Below, piece by piece: positions 39,643 through 50,551 of a stretch of DNA of 64,000 nt (the first letter of the stretch is position 1; each line of letters opens with the position of its first letter). Source of the stretch: Lentimicrobium sp. (GTDB lineage Bacteria > Bacteroidota > Bacteroidia > Bacteroidales > Lentimicrobiaceae); the NCBI GenBank assembly GCA_019429275.1, contig JAHYJC010000016.1:18034-82033 (forward strand), given 5' to 3'. Below the pieces are notes generated by a model that was given only the letters and a program-made list of their open reading frames with translations, had not been told where the DNA came from and ran no database searches. Position numbers and translations under genes: made by a program.

Positions 39643-40197
39643 TTATTTCTGATTTTTGAATGGTAAACCAAATTCTTTTAAGAGTGCCAGGCACTCATTG
39701 TCGCTACGTGCGCTCGTTACAAAGGTAATGTCCATGCCATTAATCTTTGAAATCTTGTCAATCAGGATTTCAGGAAAAATGATCTGTTCAGTTACACCCA
39801 ATGTGTAATTTCCGCGTCCGTCAAATCCTTTTTCATTGATTCCGCGGAAGTCTCTGATACGTGGAATTGCAACAGATACAAGGCGATCAAGAAATTCATA
39901 CATGCGGTCTCCGCGAAGGGTAACTCTTACACCGATCGGCATACCTTTACGAAGTTTGAAATTGGAAATATCTTTCTTCGATTTGGTGGCTACAGCTTTT
40001 TGCCCAGACAATGCAGTAAGTTCATTAATACCTGCTTCGATTAATTTTTTATCAGCTATTGCTGTACCGAGCCCCTGGTTGATGCTTATTTTTAGCAAAC
40101 GTGGAACCTGCATAACTGTTTTGTACTGAAACTTTTCAGTAAGAGCCGGAATTACTTCTGCTCTGTATTTATCTCTTAGGCGTGGTGTATAGTTCAT
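39643..40197 (-). CDS. rplE: 50S ribosomal protein L5
   Basis: A 184-aa protein that binds 5S r[19 protein letters not shown] and [25 protein letters not shown] are characteristic. Its ATG overlaps the rplX stop codon by one base (TAATG), indicating translational coupling. Confidence 0.98.
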   Translation of the reverse strand: MNYTPRLRDKYRAEVIPALTEKFQYKTVMQVPRLLKISINQGLGTAIADKKLIEAGINELTALSGQKAVATKSKKDISNFKLRKGMPIGVRVTLRGDRMYEFLDRLVSVAIPRIRDFRGINEKGFDGRGNYTLGVTEQIIFPEILIDKISKINGMDITFVTSARSDNECLALLKEFGLPFKNQK

Positions 40198-40520
40198 TAT
40201 TTAATTACCTCCCCCGACTTTTTAGAATAACGGACTGATTTATTGGTTTTGGCATCAAGCTTCCTCCCAACACGGGTTGGATTGCCGGTATTGTCTACAA
40301 CCATCAGGTTTGAAACATGAATACCTGCCTCTTTTTTCTCAATACCTCCCTGAGCATTTTTAGCATTGGGTTTGGTATGTTTAGAAATCAGGTTTACTCC
40401 TTCTACTATGGCTTTCTGTTTATCAACATCAACCTCAAGGACTTTTCCCTGTTTCCCCTTTGAGTCACCGGTAATAACCTTAACGGTATCGCCTTTTTTT
40501 ATAATTAGTTTTGTGTTCAT
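40197..40520 (-). CDS. rplX: 50S ribosomal protein L24
   Basis: A 107-aa protein with an N-terminal KOW motif ([21 protein letters not shown]) and [21 protein letters not shown]24 starts large-subunit assembly at the exit side. It lies between rplN and rplE and overlaps the latter by one base. Confidence 0.98.
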   Translation of the reverse strand: MNTKLIIKKGDTVKVITGDSKGKQGKVLEVDVDKQKAIVEGVNLISKHTKPNAKNAQGGIEKKEAGIHVSNLMVVDNTGNPTRVGRKLDAKTNKSVRYSKKSGEVIK

Positions 40521-40535
40521 ATTCTGCCTGACACT

Positions 40536-40904
40536 TTAAAGCACCTCGGGTGCCAATGAAACAATTTTCATGTATTGCTTTTCACGCAGCTCCCTGGCAA
40601 CAGGGCCGAAAATACGGGTACCTGACATTTCACCGGTAGCATTCAGCAACACAACTGCATTATCATCAAAACGGATATAGGAACCATCGTTACGACGAAT
40701 TTCTTTTTTGGTTCTGACCACAACTGCTTTTGCAACTGTACCCTTTTTTATGTTTCCGGAAGGAAGAGCATTTTTAACAGTTACAACTATTTTATCGCCT
40801 ATAGAGGCATATTTTTTGCGTGTACCACCAAGTACGCGAATGCAAAGAACTTCTTTGGCACCACTATTATCGGCTACTGCAAGTCTTGATTCCTGTTGTA
40901 TCAT
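40536..40904 (-). CDS. rplN: 50S ribosomal protein L14
   Basis: A 122-aa protein starting [20 protein letters not shown] with the L14 signature [21 protein letters not shown]14 contacts 16S rRNA in an inter-subunit bridge. It follows rpsQ by 2 bp. Confidence 0.98.
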   Translation of the reverse strand: MIQQESRLAVADNSGAKEVLCIRVLGGTRKKYASIGDKIVVTVKNALPSGNIKKGTVAKAVVVRTKKEIRRNDGSYIRFDDNAVVLLNATGEMSGTRIFGPVARELREKQYMKIVSLAPEVL

Positions 40905-40906
40905 AA

Positions 40907-41170
40907 TTACTTGGCCTTTTCAATGATTTCGACTAATCTCCAGCATTTATTTTTGCTCAGCGGACGAGTTTCAGATATACGAACTGTATCACCAATTGTA
41001 CACTCATTATTTTCGTCGTGTGCGGCAAACTTGGAGGTTTTTTTTACAAATTTTCCGTATTTGGGGTGTTTTTCACGGCGCTCAACCTGAACGATGATTG
41101 ATTTCATCATTTTGTTACTAACAACAACCCCAATTCTCTCTTTTCTCAGATTCCTGGTTTCCATTTCCAT
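40907..41170 (-). CDS. rpsQ: 30S ribosomal protein S17
   Basis: An 87-aa OB-fold protein with [20 protein letters not shown] and the signature [20 protein letters not shown]. It is an early 30S assembly protein and lies between rpmC and rplN. Confidence 0.98.
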   Translation of the reverse strand: MEMETRNLRKERIGVVVSNKMMKSIIVQVERREKHPKYGKFVKKTSKFAAHDENNECTIGDTVRISETRPLSKNKCWRLVEIIEKAK

Positions 41171-41181
41171 TGCTTTTCCTG

Positions 41182-41415
41182 TTATTTTTTGTTAACGGTA
41201 GCCGTACCCTGAGCCGCAATCGCTACATCTGCTTTGCGTTTGTGCAATTCGGTGAGCATGCGGGCAATGGTTCTGCGGTAACTTTTTATTTTATTGGGAT
41301 TCTCGAGAGGAGAAACAGCATGGTTAAGCTTTAACTTGATAAGCTGTTTGCGCTCTTCCTCGAGCCTTTCAGTGATTTCGGCTGTTGAAAGCTCCCTTAT
41401 GACTTCTTGTTTCAT
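41182..41415 (-). CDS. rpmC: 50S ribosomal protein L29
   Basis: A 77-aa helical-hairpin protein starting [20 protein letters not shown] and ending the L29 core with [20 protein letters not shown] short extra tail of about 12 residues follows. L29 is at the polypeptide exit site. It lies between rplP and rpsQ. Confidence 0.96.
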   Translation of the reverse strand: MKQEVIRELSTAEITERLEEERKQLIKLKLNHAVSPLENPNKIKSYRRTIARMLTELHKRKADVAIAAQGTATVNKK

Positions 41416-41421
41416 TGCTTT

Positions 41422-41850
41422 TTATATTGTTTCTTCAACATAATCTCTTCTAACCACAAACTTTGTGGCTACAGGAAGTTTCTGAGCTCCCAGGCGAAGT
41501 GCTTCTTTTGCTATTTCTTCAGTTACTCCTTCTGCTTCAAACAAAATACGTCCGGGGCTGATACGTGCTACAAAATATTCAGGAGCACCTTTTCCTTTAC
41601 CCATACGTACCTCAGCAGGCTTTTTTGTAACTGGCTTATCCGGAAAAATACGAATCCAGATCTGGCCTTCACGTTTCATGAAACGGCTGATTGCCTGACG
41701 GGCTGCTTCTATCTGCCTTCCGGTTATCCATGCCTCTTCCATGGTTTTAATACCGAATGAACCAAATGAAAGTTCTGCACCACGCTTGGTGTTGCCTTTC
41801 ATCTTGCCTTTCTGCATTTTCCGGTATTTGGTTTTCTTTGGCTGTAACAT
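41422..41850 (-). CDS. rplP: 50S ribosomal protein L16
   Basis: A 142-aa protein starting [20 protein letters not shown] with [20 protein letters not shown], the standard L16 signature. L16 lies next to the A-site tRNA elbow in the large subunit. It is between rpsC and rpmC. Confidence 0.98.
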   Translation of the reverse strand: MLQPKKTKYRKMQKGKMKGNTKRGAELSFGSFGIKTMEEAWITGRQIEAARQAISRFMKREGQIWIRIFPDKPVTKKPAEVRMGKGKGAPEYFVARISPGRILFEAEGVTEEIAKEALRLGAQKLPVATKFVVRRDYVEETI

Positions 41851-41895
41851 TATTATCGTGTATTGAGCGTGTTTTCTTACTCGTTAATTCAATAT

Positions 41896-42648
41896 TTATT
41901 TTTTACCACGGCTGCGGTTTCCGCCACCCCTTGGAGGCCTTCCACCTCCAGGACGCTGTGGAAATGATTTTTCGCGTAAATTACCAGCTGGAACGCTTTC
42001 AGATGAAGGAGTAAGATCGACCTTACCATAAATTTCACCTTTACATATCCAAACTTTAATGCCAATACGGCCATAAGTTGTATGGGCTTCAGCAATAGCA
42101 TAATCGATATCAGCACGAAGGGTATGAAGCGGGGTCCTTCCTTCCTTGATCATCTCACTGCGAGCCATTTCAGCTCCGGCAAGACGACCCGAAATAAGAA
42201 CCTTAATTCCTTCTGCTCCGATTCTCATTGTTGATGCAATCGCAGTTTTGATAGCCCGGCGATAGGAAATCCTGCCTTCAATCTGACGAGCAATTGCATT
42301 GGCTACAATAACGGCATCCATTTCAGGACGTTTAATCTCAGAAATATTGATTTGAATCTCCTTCTTGGTGACTTTTTTTAATTCTTCCTTGAGCTTGTCC
42401 ACTTCCTGGCCGCCTTTACCAATAATGATACCCGGACGTGCTGTATGTATGGTTACGGTTACAAGTTTGAGTGTGCGCTCAATTATTATTTTTGAGACGC
42501 CTGCCTTGGATAAACGAGCATTCAGATATTTACGAATCTGATCGTCTTCAACAAGTTTATGCTCAAATTTTTTACCACCATACCAGTTGGAATCCCAACC
42601 TCTGATGATGCCTAACCTGTTACCTATTGGATTTGTCTTTTGTCCCAT
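41896..42648 (-). CDS. rpsC: 30S ribosomal protein S3
   Basis: A 250-aa protein with a KH domain ([20 protein letters not shown], about 75-95) and the S3 C-terminal domain ([20 protein letters not shown]). The last 30 residues are Pro/Gly/Arg-rich ([19 protein letters not shown]), an extension beyond the E. coli protein. S3 forms part of the mRNA entry channel. It follows rplV by 11 bp. Confidence 0.98.
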   Translation of the reverse strand: MGQKTNPIGNRLGIIRGWDSNWYGGKKFEHKLVEDDQIRKYLNARLSKAGVSKIIIERTLKLVTVTIHTARPGIIIGKGGQEVDKLKEELKKVTKKEIQINISEIKRPEMDAVIVANAIARQIEGRISYRRAIKTAIASTMRIGAEGIKVLISGRLAGAEMARSEMIKEGRTPLHTLRADIDYAIAEAHTTYGRIGIKVWICKGEIYGKVDLTPSSESVPAGNLREKSFPQRPGGGRPPRGGGNRSRGKK

Positions 42649-42659
42649 TCAACAAATAA

Positions 42660-43097
42660 TTATTTGATTGTTAAAGCCTGCTGTGCAGTTTCGTTTGTTT
42701 CAATTATCCTATTGTCAATCAGCAACGTTACATGATTTGAACGTTTGCGAATCCTGTGTGCACGTCCCTGTGGGGCTGTACGTATCCTTTTAAGCTGACG
42801 ACCTCCATCAACACCTACCTCTTTAATATACAAGCTGGTATCTTCGATCCGAACATCTTCGTTTTTGGCTTGCCAGTTGGCAAGTGCCGACAAAAGCAGT
42901 TTATGCATTCTGCCACTGGCATCCTGAGGTGAATGTTTGAGAACATGAAGTGCCTGTTCTACTTTCATACCCCTGATCAAATCAGCCATCAGGCGCATTT
43001 TCCTGGGAGATGTAGGACAATTTCTGAGCGTGGCAAAAGACATGCTCTTCTTTTTTTCCTTAATCTGCTCAGCTTTAATATGTTTTCGTGATCCCAT
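42660..43097 (-). CDS. rplV: 50S ribosomal protein L22
   Basis: A 145-aa protein. The N-terminal 18 residues (MGSRKHIKAEQIKEKKK) form the extension seen in Bacteroidota L22. The core follows with LRNCPTSPRKMRLMADLIRG and the exit-tunnel hairpin RTAPQGRAHRIRKRSNHVTL. It lies between rpsS and rpsC. Confidence 0.97.
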   Translation of the reverse strand: MGSRKHIKAEQIKEKKKSMSFATLRNCPTSPRKMRLMADLIRGMKVEQALHVLKHSPQDASGRMHKLLLSALANWQAKNEDVRIEDTSLYIKEVGVDGGRQLKRIRTAPQGRAHRIRKRSNHVTLLIDNRIIETNETAQQALTIK

Positions 43098-43111
43098 TGT
43101 TAAATCCCTCT

Positions 43112-43390
43112 TTATTTTTTACCTTTATCTTTACTACCAGCATGACCCCTGAAAATCCTTGTAGGAGCAAACTCACCGAGTTTGTGACCTACCATATTTT
43201 CAGTTACATAAACCGGAATAAATTTATTTCCATTGTGGACAGCAATTGTCTGACCAACAAAGTCGGGTGATATCATCGAAGCACGCGACCAGGTTTTAAT
43301 AACAACCTTTTTGTTGGTGCTAATGGCATCCAGTACTTTTTTTTCCAATTTGTACTCGATATATGGGCCTTTTTTAAGCGAACGACTCAT
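43112..43390 (-). CDS. rpsS: 30S ribosomal protein S19
   Basis: A 92-aa protein starting [20 protein letters not shown] with the signature [24 protein letters not shown]19 is in the 30S head and binds with S13. It lies between rplB and rplV. Confidence 0.98.
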   Translation of the reverse strand: MSRSLKKGPYIEYKLEKKVLDAISTNKKVVIKTWSRASMISPDFVGQTIAVHNGNKFIPVYVTENMVGHKLGEFAPTRIFRGHAGSKDKGKK

Positions 43391-43413
43391 TTTTTATGCT
43401 GTTTAAGGGTCAA

Positions 43414-44238
43414 TTATTTCTTCCGTTTTTCAATAATGTACTTGTTCGAAGCCTTCTTCGGGTAGCGGGTTTTAAAGCCCTTTGCAGGTAAACCTTTGCG
43501 TGAACGTGGATGACCACCGCTTGCGCGACCTTCTCCACCACCCATAGGGTGATCAACAGGATTCATAACCACAGCCCTTGTACGGGGTCTGCGTCCTAAC
43601 CAGCGGCTACGACCAGCTTTTCCTGATACTTCGAGGTTATGCTCAATATTAGAAACATTTCCGATGGTAGCTTTGCAGGTTTGCAAAATCATGCGGGTTT
43701 CACCTGAAGGAAGTTTAATGACGGCGAATTTACCATCACGTGACATAAGCTGAGCCGAAGATCCTGCACTGCGGGCCATCTTGGCACCTTGTCCGGGTCT
43801 GAGTTCAATGTTATGAATCACAGTTCCAAAAGGAATCTCACTTAAATAAAGTGTGTTGCCAATTTCAGGCTGAGCACCTTTACCACTGATAACTTCCTGT
43901 CCAACTTTCAGCCCATTGGGAGCAACAATATAGCGTTTCTCTCCATCGGCATAAAAAAGCAATGCAATCCGTGCGGTACGATTAGGATCGTATTCAATGG
44001 TTTTTACTGTGGCAGGAATGTTTTCCTTTTCCCTTTTGAAATCAATCAAACGGTATTTCTGCTTGTGGCCACCACCAATAGACCTGATAGTCATTTTGCC
44101 GGAGTTATTTCTGCCTCCAGAGCTTTTCAATGGCTGCAGCAAGCTCTTTTCGGGGCCTTTCGCAGTTATGTCATTCAGCGAGCTTACAACTTTGAAGCGC
44201 TGACTTGATGTGGTCGGTTTGAATTTTTTTAAAGCCAT
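43414..44238 (-). CDS. rplB: 50S ribosomal protein L2
   Basis: A 274-aa protein with N-terminal OB and SH3-like domains ([20 protein letters not shown]) and the conserved C-terminal [20 protein letters not shown], which contains the histidine important for peptidyl transfer. It lies between rplW and rpsS in the S10 operon. Confidence 0.99.
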   Translation of the reverse strand: MALKKFKPTTSSQRFKVVSSLNDITAKGPEKSLLQPLKSSGGRNNSGKMTIRSIGGGHKQKYRLIDFKREKENIPATVKTIEYDPNRTARIALLFYADGEKRYIVAPNGLKVGQEVISGKGAQPEIGNTLYLSEIPFGTVIHNIELRPGQGAKMARSAGSSAQLMSRDGKFAVIKLPSGETRMILQTCKATIGNVSNIEHNLEVSGKAGRSRWLGRRPRTRAVVMNPVDHPMGGGEGRASGGHPRSRKGLPAKGFKTRYPKKASNKYIIEKRKK

Positions 44239-44243
44239 TATCT

Positions 44244-44534
44244 TTAAATATTGCTATAAAAATCTATTGTTTCACCTTTAGCTAAAGTAATTATAGCTTT
44301 TTTGTATGAATTTGCCCTTCCTTTAACCATCCCGGTTTTGGTAAACCTTGATTTGTTCTTTCCAGCATAATTCAAAGTGTTCACTTCGGCAACTTCAACA
44401 CCATAGATGTCTTCAACAGCCTTTTTAATCTGAAGCTTGTTGGCGTCTTTCTGAACGATAAACCCATAGCGTTGAAGCTTCTCGCCTAAGGCTGTCATCT
44501 TTTCCGTAACTACCGGTTTTATTATGATACCCAT
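44244..44534 (-). CDS. rplW: 50S ribosomal protein L23
   Basis: A 96-aa protein starting [20 protein letters not shown], with [20 protein letters not shown] and [15 protein letters not shown]23 is the docking site for trigger factor and SRP at the tunnel exit. It follows rplD by 48 bp. Confidence 0.97.
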   Translation of the reverse strand: MGIIIKPVVTEKMTALGEKLQRYGFIVQKDANKLQIKKAVEDIYGVEVAEVNTLNYAGKNKSRFTKTGMVKGRANSYKKAIITLAKGETIDFYSNI

Positions 44535-44582
44535 CTTTTTTTTTGTTAATGGTTCTTAATCTCAGCGCTTTAAGCGTGATTA

Positions 44583-45212
44583 TTAATTCGCAAAAGTTTT
44601 CTCAATTTCGGTAACTGAACTCTCGAGAATGATCAATTTATTGGCCTTAAGAATTTCGTATGTATTTAAATCACAAGCTCTTATGACCTTTGCGCGTTTC
44701 AGATTTCGGGAGGACAAATATACGTAATTATTGGTTTCTCCAAATACCATAAGTGTCTTTTTTTCTGAAAGTTGCAAATTACCCAGCATTTCAACAAAAA
44801 GTTTGGTTTTAGGTTTTTCAAAATCAAAATCCTCAATAACCACAATGCTGTTTTCACGTGCTTTATAACTCAAAGCTGATAAACGTGCCAGTTGTTTAAG
44901 TTTTTTATTCAATTTGAATGCATAATCGCGGGGCTGAGGGCCAAAAACCCTTGCTCCACCACGCAGCAATGGCGATTTTATACTTCCCGCGCGGGCTCCA
45001 CCAGTACCTTTTTGATTTTTCAACTTCCGGGTACTTCCTGATAATGTTGATTTCTCTTTTGAACTGTGAGTGCCCTGGCGCTGATTCGCGAGATACTGTT
45101 TGGTATCAAGGTAAATAGCGTGGTCATTTGGATCAACTCCAAAAACCGAGTCATTCAGGGATATCGTTCTGTTGGTTTTCTCCCCTTTGATGTTATAAAT
45201 TTCTAGTTCCAT
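44583..45212 (-). CDS. rplD: 50S ribosomal protein L4
   Basis: A 209-aa protein whose extended loop ([20 protein letters not shown] and [20 protein letters not shown]) lines the exit tunnel. In E. coli L4 represses the S10 operon; no leader of that kind was identified here. Its start overlaps the end of rplC by 10 bp. Confidence 0.98.
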   Translation of the reverse strand: MELEIYNIKGEKTNRTISLNDSVFGVDPNDHAIYLDTKQYLANQRQGTHSSKEKSTLSGSTRKLKNQKGTGGARAGSIKSPLLRGGARVFGPQPRDYAFKLNKKLKQLARLSALSYKARENSIVVIEDFDFEKPKTKLFVEMLGNLQLSEKKTLMVFGETNNYVYLSSRNLKRAKVIRACDLNTYEILKANKLIILESSVTEIEKTFAN

Positions 45213-45832
45213 CTTTCAATAATTATATATGATCCGTTTGATCCGGGAACTGAACCTTTAACAACCAAAAGATTTTTTTCTTTTACGATTTTGACAATCT
45301 GAAGGTTGATGGTTTTAACCCGTCTATTTCCCATTTGTCCGGCCATGCGCATGCCTTTGAAAACCCTGGATGGCCATGATGATGCGCCTACCGAACCCGG
45401 AGCTCTTAACCTGTTATGCTGTCCGTGGGTTGCTCCCCCTACACCACTGAATCCATGACGGCGCACAACACCCTGAAAACCTTTTCCTTTGGTTGTTCCT
45501 ACCACATCTACATATTCTCCCTCTGTAAAAACATCAATACCAACTTCGTCTCCAAACTGTTTACGGTGATCCGCTTCAAAACGGGTAAACTCAACCAATT
45601 TGCGTTTTGGCGAAATCCCGGCTTTAGCAAAGTGTCCTAACTCTGCTTTGGTGGTATGCTTCTCCTTCTTGTCATCAAACGCAAGTTGAATAGCATCATA
45701 ACCATCAATTTCTTTAGTTCTGATCTGGGTGACGAAGCAAGGGCCGGCCTGAATTACCGTACACGGTATATTCTTGCCATTGGCATCGAATATGCTGGTC
45801 ATCCCGATTTTTTTTCCTATAATTCCTGACAT
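45203..45832 (-). CDS. rplC: 50S ribosomal protein L3
   Basis: A 209-aa protein with [20 protein letters not shown] and the conserved loop that reaches the peptidyl transferase centre, [20 protein letters not shown]. The extended arm [20 protein letters not shown] follows. It lies between rpsJ and rplD and overlaps rplD by 10 bp. Confidence 0.98.
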   Translation of the reverse strand: MSGIIGKKIGMTSIFDANGKNIPCTVIQAGPCFVTQIRTKEIDGYDAIQLAFDDKKEKHTTKAELGHFAKAGISPKRKLVEFTRFEADHRKQFGDEVGIDVFTEGEYVDVVGTTKGKGFQGVVRRHGFSGVGGATHGQHNRLRAPGSVGASSWPSRVFKGMRMAGQMGNRRVKTINLQIVKIVKEKNLLVVKGSVPGSNGSYIIIERWN

Positions 45833-45900
45833 TGCAGTATCATGTTAATTTGTTGATTCTTTTTTCTTGAGTTTAAAAAACGTCTGTATCGGTTTTCGAG

Positions 45901-46206
45901 TTAGACTTTGATTTCAACCTCAACACCACTTGGCAACTCAAGTTTCATGAGTGCATCAATTGTTTTGCTGGTGGTACTGTAAATATCCAGAAGGCGTTTG
46001 TATGAACTTAACTCAAACTGCTCTCTTGATTTCTTGTTCACAAAGGTTGACCTCAACACAGTGAAAATTTTCTTATTGGTTGGCAAGGGTATAGGCCCGT
46101 TAACAATTGCTCCGGTAGATTTCACGGTTTTAACGATCTTTTCTGCAGATTTATCAACCAGATTGTGATCGTACGATTTCAGTTTAATTCTGATCCTTTG
46201 GCTCAC
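45901..46206 (-). CDS. rpsJ: 30S ribosomal protein S10
   Basis: A 101-aa protein starting [20 protein letters not shown] with the signature [21 protein letters not shown]10 also serves as NusE and binds NusG. It comes directly after fusA (32 bp) with no tuf in between, so the str and S10 operons run together. Confidence 0.98.
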   Translation of the reverse strand: MSQRIRIKLKSYDHNLVDKSAEKIVKTVKSTGAIVNGPIPLPTNKKIFTVLRSTFVNKKSREQFELSSYKRLLDIYSTTSKTIDALMKLELPSGVEVEIKV

Positions 46207-46238
46207 TTTATTTGGGTTTTTTTATTTAAATTCCTGAT

Positions 46239-48341
46239 TCATTTTACAAGATAACCTTTCAATTTGTAAATCACCTCATCTGTCAAAGATGCCGGTAATT
46301 CAGCGTAATGAGAGAACTCAAGACTTGAATTACCTCTTCCTGATGTTATGGTACGCAACGAGGTAACATATCCAAACATTTCAGCCAGTGGCACATGTGC
46401 TTTTACTACCTGGTATTGGTTGCGCGATTCGATTCCTTCAACATTTGCCCGGCGCTTATTAAGGTCGCTGGATATGTCACCAACATACTCATCCGGACAA
46501 TTCACTTCAAGTTTCATAATCGGCTCAAGCAGAACATTTCGGCCTAAACTTGCCGCTTCTCTGAAAGCAACCTTGGCACATATTTCAAATGCCAGGGAAT
46601 CGGAATCCACGTTGTGGTATGACCCGTCAAGCAATTTGATCTTCAGGCTTTCTAGCGAAAATCCGGCAAGAACCCCGTTTTGCAAGGCAATGCGGAAACC
46701 CTTTTCAATAGCCGGTATATATTCTTTGGGGATGTTTCCACCCTTAATTTCATTTATAAACTGTAATCCCTTAAATCCATCTTCAGCAGGACTCATTTCA
46801 AACAAAATATCAGCAAATCTGCCACGTCCACCAGTTTGTTTCTTATAAACTTCGCGATGCTGAATTGTGCTGGCAAATGCTTCTTTGTAAGCCACCTGTG
46901 GATTACCTTTACTGATTTCTATTTTAAATTCCCGTTTCAGTCTGTCGGCTATAATATCCAAATGTAACTCACCCATGCCACTGATAACAGTCTGGCCGGT
47001 TTCATTGTCAACCCTAACAGTAAATGTGGGATCTTCTTCGGCAAGCTTGATTAAAGCCTGATCAAGTTTATCAACATCGTCCTGGGTCTTGGGCTCAACT
47101 GCAACACTAATCACCGGTTCCGGGAAAACGATAGTTTCAAGGACAATGGGATGCTTTTCATCGCAAAGTGTATCGCCTGTTCTCACTTCTTTAAAACCAA
47201 TAACTGCAGCTATATCACCAGCTTCAATCTGCTGAAGAGGAATCTGTTTGTTGGCATGCATTTGGAAAATACGAGAAATACGTTCTTTTTTGCCTGTAAC
47301 AGAATTTAAAATATAACTGCCCGAAGCCAAAATTCCGGAATAAACTTTAACAAAAGCCAGTTTACCAACGAAAGGATCGGTTGCTATTTTAAATGCCAGA
47401 GCTGAAAAAGGTTCACTGGGATCGGGATGCCTGACTTCTGGTTTTTCAGAATTTGGGTTGATTCCATTGATTGATTCAATTTCTGCCGGATTTGGCAGAT
47501 ATGAAACTATAGCATCAAGTAAGGGTTGAACACCTTTGTTTTTGAAGGATGCTCCACACAATACCGGAGTAATTCTTTGTTCAATTGTAGCTTTACGGAT
47601 AATACTCCTCATTTCATCAGGAGTAATTGAATCATGGTCGGCTAAGAATTTTTCAAAAAGCGATTCATCTTCTTCAGCTACACCTTCAATGAGTTTAAGG
47701 CGGTATTCATTAACAACATCAATGAGTTCAGCAGGAACATCCTGTTCGGTAAAAACAGCGCCCAGTGAATCATTGTTCCAAACAATTGCTCTGTTTGTAA
47801 CCAGGTCAACAACTCCGGTAAAAGTATCTTCTTCTCCAATCGGAATCTGAAGTGGTATTGGATTTGCACCAAGTTTTTCTTTCATCTGGCTAAGAACACC
47901 AAAGAAATCTGCTCCCGACCGATCCATTTTGTTAATGAAACTGATGCGTGGAACATTATACTTATCAGCTTGTCTCCAAACGGTCTCACTTTGAGGTTCA
48001 ACTCCTCCTACTGCACAAAACAAAGCCACAGCACCATCGAGGACCCTGAGCGAACGCTCAACCTCAACAGTAAAATCAACGTGACCCGGAGTATCTATTA
48101 TATTGATCTTATAATTTTCTCCACGGCAGTCCCAAAAAACTGTGGTTGCTGCTGAAGTAATGGTAATGCCTCTTTCCTGTTCCTGGATCATCCAGTCCAT
48201 GGTGGCTGTACCTTCATGCACTTCGCCAAGTTTATAACTGTTGCCGGTATAATACAAAATCCGCTCAGTCGTAGTGGTTTTGCCCGCGTCGATGTGCGCC
48301 ATGATGCCGATGTTGCGTGTATGTGCCAGTTTGCCGTACAT
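46239..48341 (-). CDS. fusA: Elongation factor G
   Basis: A 700-aa translocase GTPase. G1 AHIDAGKT (15-22), [22 protein letters not shown] and [10 protein letters not shown] are visible in the G domain, followed by domains II-V with the C-terminal [19 protein letters not shown]. The length is standard. It lies between rpsG and rpsJ in the str operon and is the only fusA copy in the window. Confidence 0.98.
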   Translation of the reverse strand: MYGKLAHTRNIGIMAHIDAGKTTTTERILYYTGNSYKLGEVHEGTATMDWMIQEQERGITITSAATTVFWDCRGENYKINIIDTPGHVDFTVEVERSLRVLDGAVALFCAVGGVEPQSETVWRQADKYNVPRISFINKMDRSGADFFGVLSQMKEKLGANPIPLQIPIGEEDTFTGVVDLVTNRAIVWNNDSLGAVFTEQDVPAELIDVVNEYRLKLIEGVAEEDESLFEKFLADHDSITPDEMRSIIRKATIEQRITPVLCGASFKNKGVQPLLDAIVSYLPNPAEIESINGINPNSEKPEVRHPDPSEPFSALAFKIATDPFVGKLAFVKVYSGILASGSYILNSVTGKKERISRIFQMHANKQIPLQQIEAGDIAAVIGFKEVRTGDTLCDEKHPIVLETIVFPEPVISVAVEPKTQDDVDKLDQALIKLAEEDPTFTVRVDNETGQTVISGMGELHLDIIADRLKREFKIEISKGNPQVAYKEAFASTIQHREVYKKQTGGRGRFADILFEMSPAEDGFKGLQFINEIKGGNIPKEYIPAIEKGFRIALQNGVLAGFSLESLKIKLLDGSYHNVDSDSLAFEICAKVAFREAASLGRNVLLEPIMKLEVNCPDEYVGDISSDLNKRRANVEGIESRNQYQVVKAHVPLAEMFGYVTSLRTITSGRGNSSLEFSHYAELPASLTDEVIYKLKGYLVK

Positions 48342-48381
48342 CAGATTTTGTATTCTGGTTTTATTATTTTTTGATTAAAAT

Positions 48382-48849
48382 TTAGAACCTGAAATGAGAG
48401 AATGCCTTGTTGGCATCAGCCATACGGTGTGTATCTTCTTTCTTTTTAAAAGCAGCGCCTTCTTCTTTATATGCAGCCATTATTTCTCCGGCAAGTTTTG
48501 CGCTCATGGTTTTTTCATGACGTTTGCGTGCAAAAAGAATAAGATTCTTCATTCCTATAGAACTCTTGCGGCTGGGTCGAATTTCAGATGGTATCTGAAA
48601 TGTAGCACCACCAATACGACGGCTACGAACCTCTACATTAGGAGTTACATTGTTCAGTCCTTTTTTCCAAACTTCAAGTCCATCTTCACCGGTCTTTTCA
48701 GAAACAGCTGCTATGGCATCGTAAAAAATCTGAAAAGCCAGGTTTTTCTTCCCGGTGTACATCAGGTTATTGACGAATTTAGTCACGAGTACATCATTAA
48801 ACTTCGGGTCAGGAAGTATGATTCTCTTTTTTGGTTTTGATTTCCTCAT
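48382..48849 (-). CDS. rpsG: 30S ribosomal protein S7
   Basis: A 155-aa protein starting [20 protein letters not shown], with [20 protein letters not shown] and [20 protein letters not shown], the S7 signatures. S7 starts assembly of the 30S head and binds near the E site. It lies between rpsL and fusA. Confidence 0.98.
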   Translation of the reverse strand: MRKSKPKKRIILPDPKFNDVLVTKFVNNLMYTGKKNLAFQIFYDAIAAVSEKTGEDGLEVWKKGLNNVTPNVEVRSRRIGGATFQIPSEIRPSRKSSIGMKNLILFARKRHEKTMSAKLAGEIMAAYKEEGAAFKKKEDTHRMADANKAFSHFRF

Positions 48850-48883
48850 TGCTTTTTACTTTGACTTTTACCTGTTGCGGAAA

Positions 48884-49291
48884 TTATTTTTTACCCTTGG
48901 CAGGAGCATTAAGTTTACCGCCTTTAGGACGTTTTGTACCATATTTTGACCTGCGCTGATTTCTACCGTCAACTCCTGAAGTATCGAGTGCACCACGAAT
49001 GATGTGATACCTTACACCAGGAAGGTCTTTTACCCTTCCACCACGAATCATAACGATTGAGTGCTCCTGAAGATTATGACCTTCACCAGGAATATAAGCA
49101 TTCACCTCTTTGCCATTTGTGAGCCTTACTCTGGCTACTTTACGCATGGCTGAATTTGGTTTTTTAGGCGTAGTTGTATAAACCCTTACACAAACACCCC
49201 TTCGCTGCGGGCAAGAATCCAGAGCAGGTGATTTGCTCTTTTCGGTTAACTTGTTACGTCCTTTACGAACCAATTGCGAAATTGTAGGCAT
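48884..49291 (-). CDS. rpsL: 30S ribosomal protein S12
   Basis: A 135-aa protein starting [20 protein letters not shown]. The decoding-centre loops are intact: [20 protein letters not shown] (Lys at the streptomycin site) and [20 protein letters not shown]. It is the first gene of the str-S10-spc-alpha superoperon and lies 57 bp downstream of a good promoter. Confidence 0.99.
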   Translation of the reverse strand: MPTISQLVRKGRNKLTEKSKSPALDSCPQRRGVCVRVYTTTPKKPNSAMRKVARVRLTNGKEVNAYIPGEGHNLQEHSIVMIRGGRVKDLPGVRYHIIRGALDTSGVDGRNQRRSKYGTKRPKGGKLNAPAKGKK

Positions 49292-49347
49292 ATCAGTACT
49301 TTTAATTTAATTTGTTGTTACTCGGCTACCCCATTTTTTTGGGACTG

Positions 49348-49378
49348 CAAAAGTACACCTTTATTTTATATTTACAAT
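49348..49378 (-). promoter_or_regulatory. Bacteroidota promoter of the rpsL superoperon
   Basis: On the minus strand ATTG (49378-49375), a 19-nt spacer and TACTTTTG (49355-49348) fit TTTG-N19-TAnnTTTG with one mismatch in the -33 box. The rpsL ATG is 57 nt downstream. The spacer contains ATAAAATAAAGGT, the same as in the rpsU promoter. Confidence 0.82.
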
Positions 49379-49550
49379 AGGCTGCACAAAAATTATTTAC
49401 CTGATTTAACCGACTCCTTTCATTACTGAACGTGCGGATAATGGAATAATCCTGTTGCCGGGATTCTTATACTGAAGATCTAATGGGGAAATTGGTAAGT
49501 GGAGACAAATTCAGCCCTAAAGGCCTGAAGACTAAACAATGCCGTGATCT

Positions 49551-49684
49551 AAAAAATTGCTTCTAAGGCAATTGGCATTAATTGAAACCTATGTTGTCTT
49601 ACTTTATCAGGTTTCCCGGATTAAAAAATCTCAGAAAATTTGCATTTTGAAAGGAAAAATATTCGGTTGTTTTCTTTCTAATGC
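49551..49684 (-). ncRNA. Candidate structured small RNA upstream of rpsL
   Basis: A consensus-like promoter ends at 49690. Downstream on the minus strand, GCATTA at 49684-49679 can pair with TAATGC at 49580-49575, enclosing a 7-bp hairpin GAAACCT/AGGTTTC (49615-49609 with 49590-49584). A final short hairpin AATTGC/GCAATT (49573-49568 with 49560-49555) is followed by six T. This arrangement of promoter, closed domain and terminator suggests a transcript of about 135 nt. I do not recognise a known RNA family, and the terminator stem is short. Confidence 0.4.
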
Positions 49685-49689
49685 GGCTG

Positions 49690-49720
49690 CAAAAGTATGA
49701 ATTTATTTCATCGATACAAC
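49690..49720 (-). promoter_or_regulatory. Second minus-strand promoter upstream of rpsL
   Basis: On the minus strand GTTG (49720-49717), a 19-nt spacer and TACTTTTG (49697-49690) match the Bacteroidota promoter pattern with one -33 mismatch. The -7 box and the GCAG after it are the same as at the rpsL promoter. It lies 399 bp upstream of rpsL and may drive the candidate RNA at 49551-49684. Confidence 0.65.
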
Positions 49721-49801
49721 ATTTCAATAAATATTTTTTACGAAAAATAAATCAGCTAATAATAAGCATGTTCCGAAAATTCCTAAAAACTATTATAGTT
49801 A

Positions 49802-50551
49802 CTATAGCATTTCGCGTATCCTTTTATACCCTTCGGCACTTGCTTTAAGCCTTGCTCCGCATTTAAGCACAACCAGGTGTGTATCTTTTCCATAAAGATC
49901 AACCGATGCAATCTGACTCACATTTACAATATGGCTGCGATGAATCCTGATAAAGTCTTTTGAGGGCAGATGAGTTTCGTAAAATTTCATGGTTTTTTCC
50001 TTTAAATGCCTCCCCTGTTCAGAATATATCATAACATAATCATCCTGAGCTTCAATATAATGAATTGTATCCACAGGAATAACCACAATCCGGGAACCGA
50101 GACGGGCAACAATACGGTTTATTTCTGTTTCGGATTTTTCAAGTTGATCAGTCAGATTTTTCACAGGACTTTGTAAATCTGAATTCATTTCGGCCAGCCG
50201 GGTCCTTGCCCGCTCCAATGCCATTCGAAATCTGTCGGCAGAAAATGGCTTTAACAAATAATCAACTGCGTTCAGCTCGAATGCTTTAATGGCAAACTCA
50301 TCATAAGCAGTGGTGAAAATTATCTGCGGCGGATCGGCCAATAGCTCCAGAAGCTCAAATCCGGTAATTTTCGGCATCTGAATATCCAGAAAAATCAGGT
50401 TTGGTTTTGTTTCCTGAATGGCTTTCAGGGCATCAAAACCATTTTCACATTCTCCTGCTATTTCAATATATTGATATTCACCCAGATAATGCTTTACCAG
50501 TTCACGAGCCGGTGGCTCATCATCAATTATTAATACCTTGAGCTTTTCCAT
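49802..50551 (-). CDS. LytTR-family response regulator
   Basis: The ATG at 50551 gives 249 aa starting MEKLKVLIIDDEPPARELVK; a longer frame adds 13 unlikely residues. The receiver domain (about 1-120) has phospho-acceptor Asp56 in LIFLDIQMP and Lys in YLLKPF. The C-terminal LytTR DNA-binding domain (about 145-245) has FIRIHRSHIVNVSQI. It overlaps the kinase gene by 29 bp, so the two form a coupled pair. Confidence 0.94.
   Translation of the reverse strand: MEKLKVLIIDDEPPARELVKHYLGEYQYIEIAGECENGFDALKAIQETKPNLIFLDIQMPKITGFELLELLADPPQIIFTTAYDEFAIKAFELNAVDYLLKPFSADRFRMALERARTRLAEMNSDLQSPVKNLTDQLEKSETEINRIVARLGSRIVVIPVDTIHYIEAQDDYVMIYSEQGRHLKEKTMKFYETHLPSKDFIRIHRSHIVNVSQIASVDLYGKDTHLVVLKCGARLKASAEGYKRIREML

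Larger units (their letters stand above)
49292..49801. other. 510-bp gene-free region upstream of rpsL
   Basis: No convincing protein-coding frame is present. The region holds the rpsL promoter (49348-49378), a second minus-strand promoter (49690-49720) and, between them, a candidate structured RNA (49551-49684). The longest small frame I noticed (plus strand, 49483-49566, 27 codons) has no support. Confidence 0.7.

Noticed and set aside
49483..49566. 27-codon plus-strand frame in the gap before rpsL
   Set aside because: Too short, no promoter, no family resemblance, and it lies opposite the candidate RNA.
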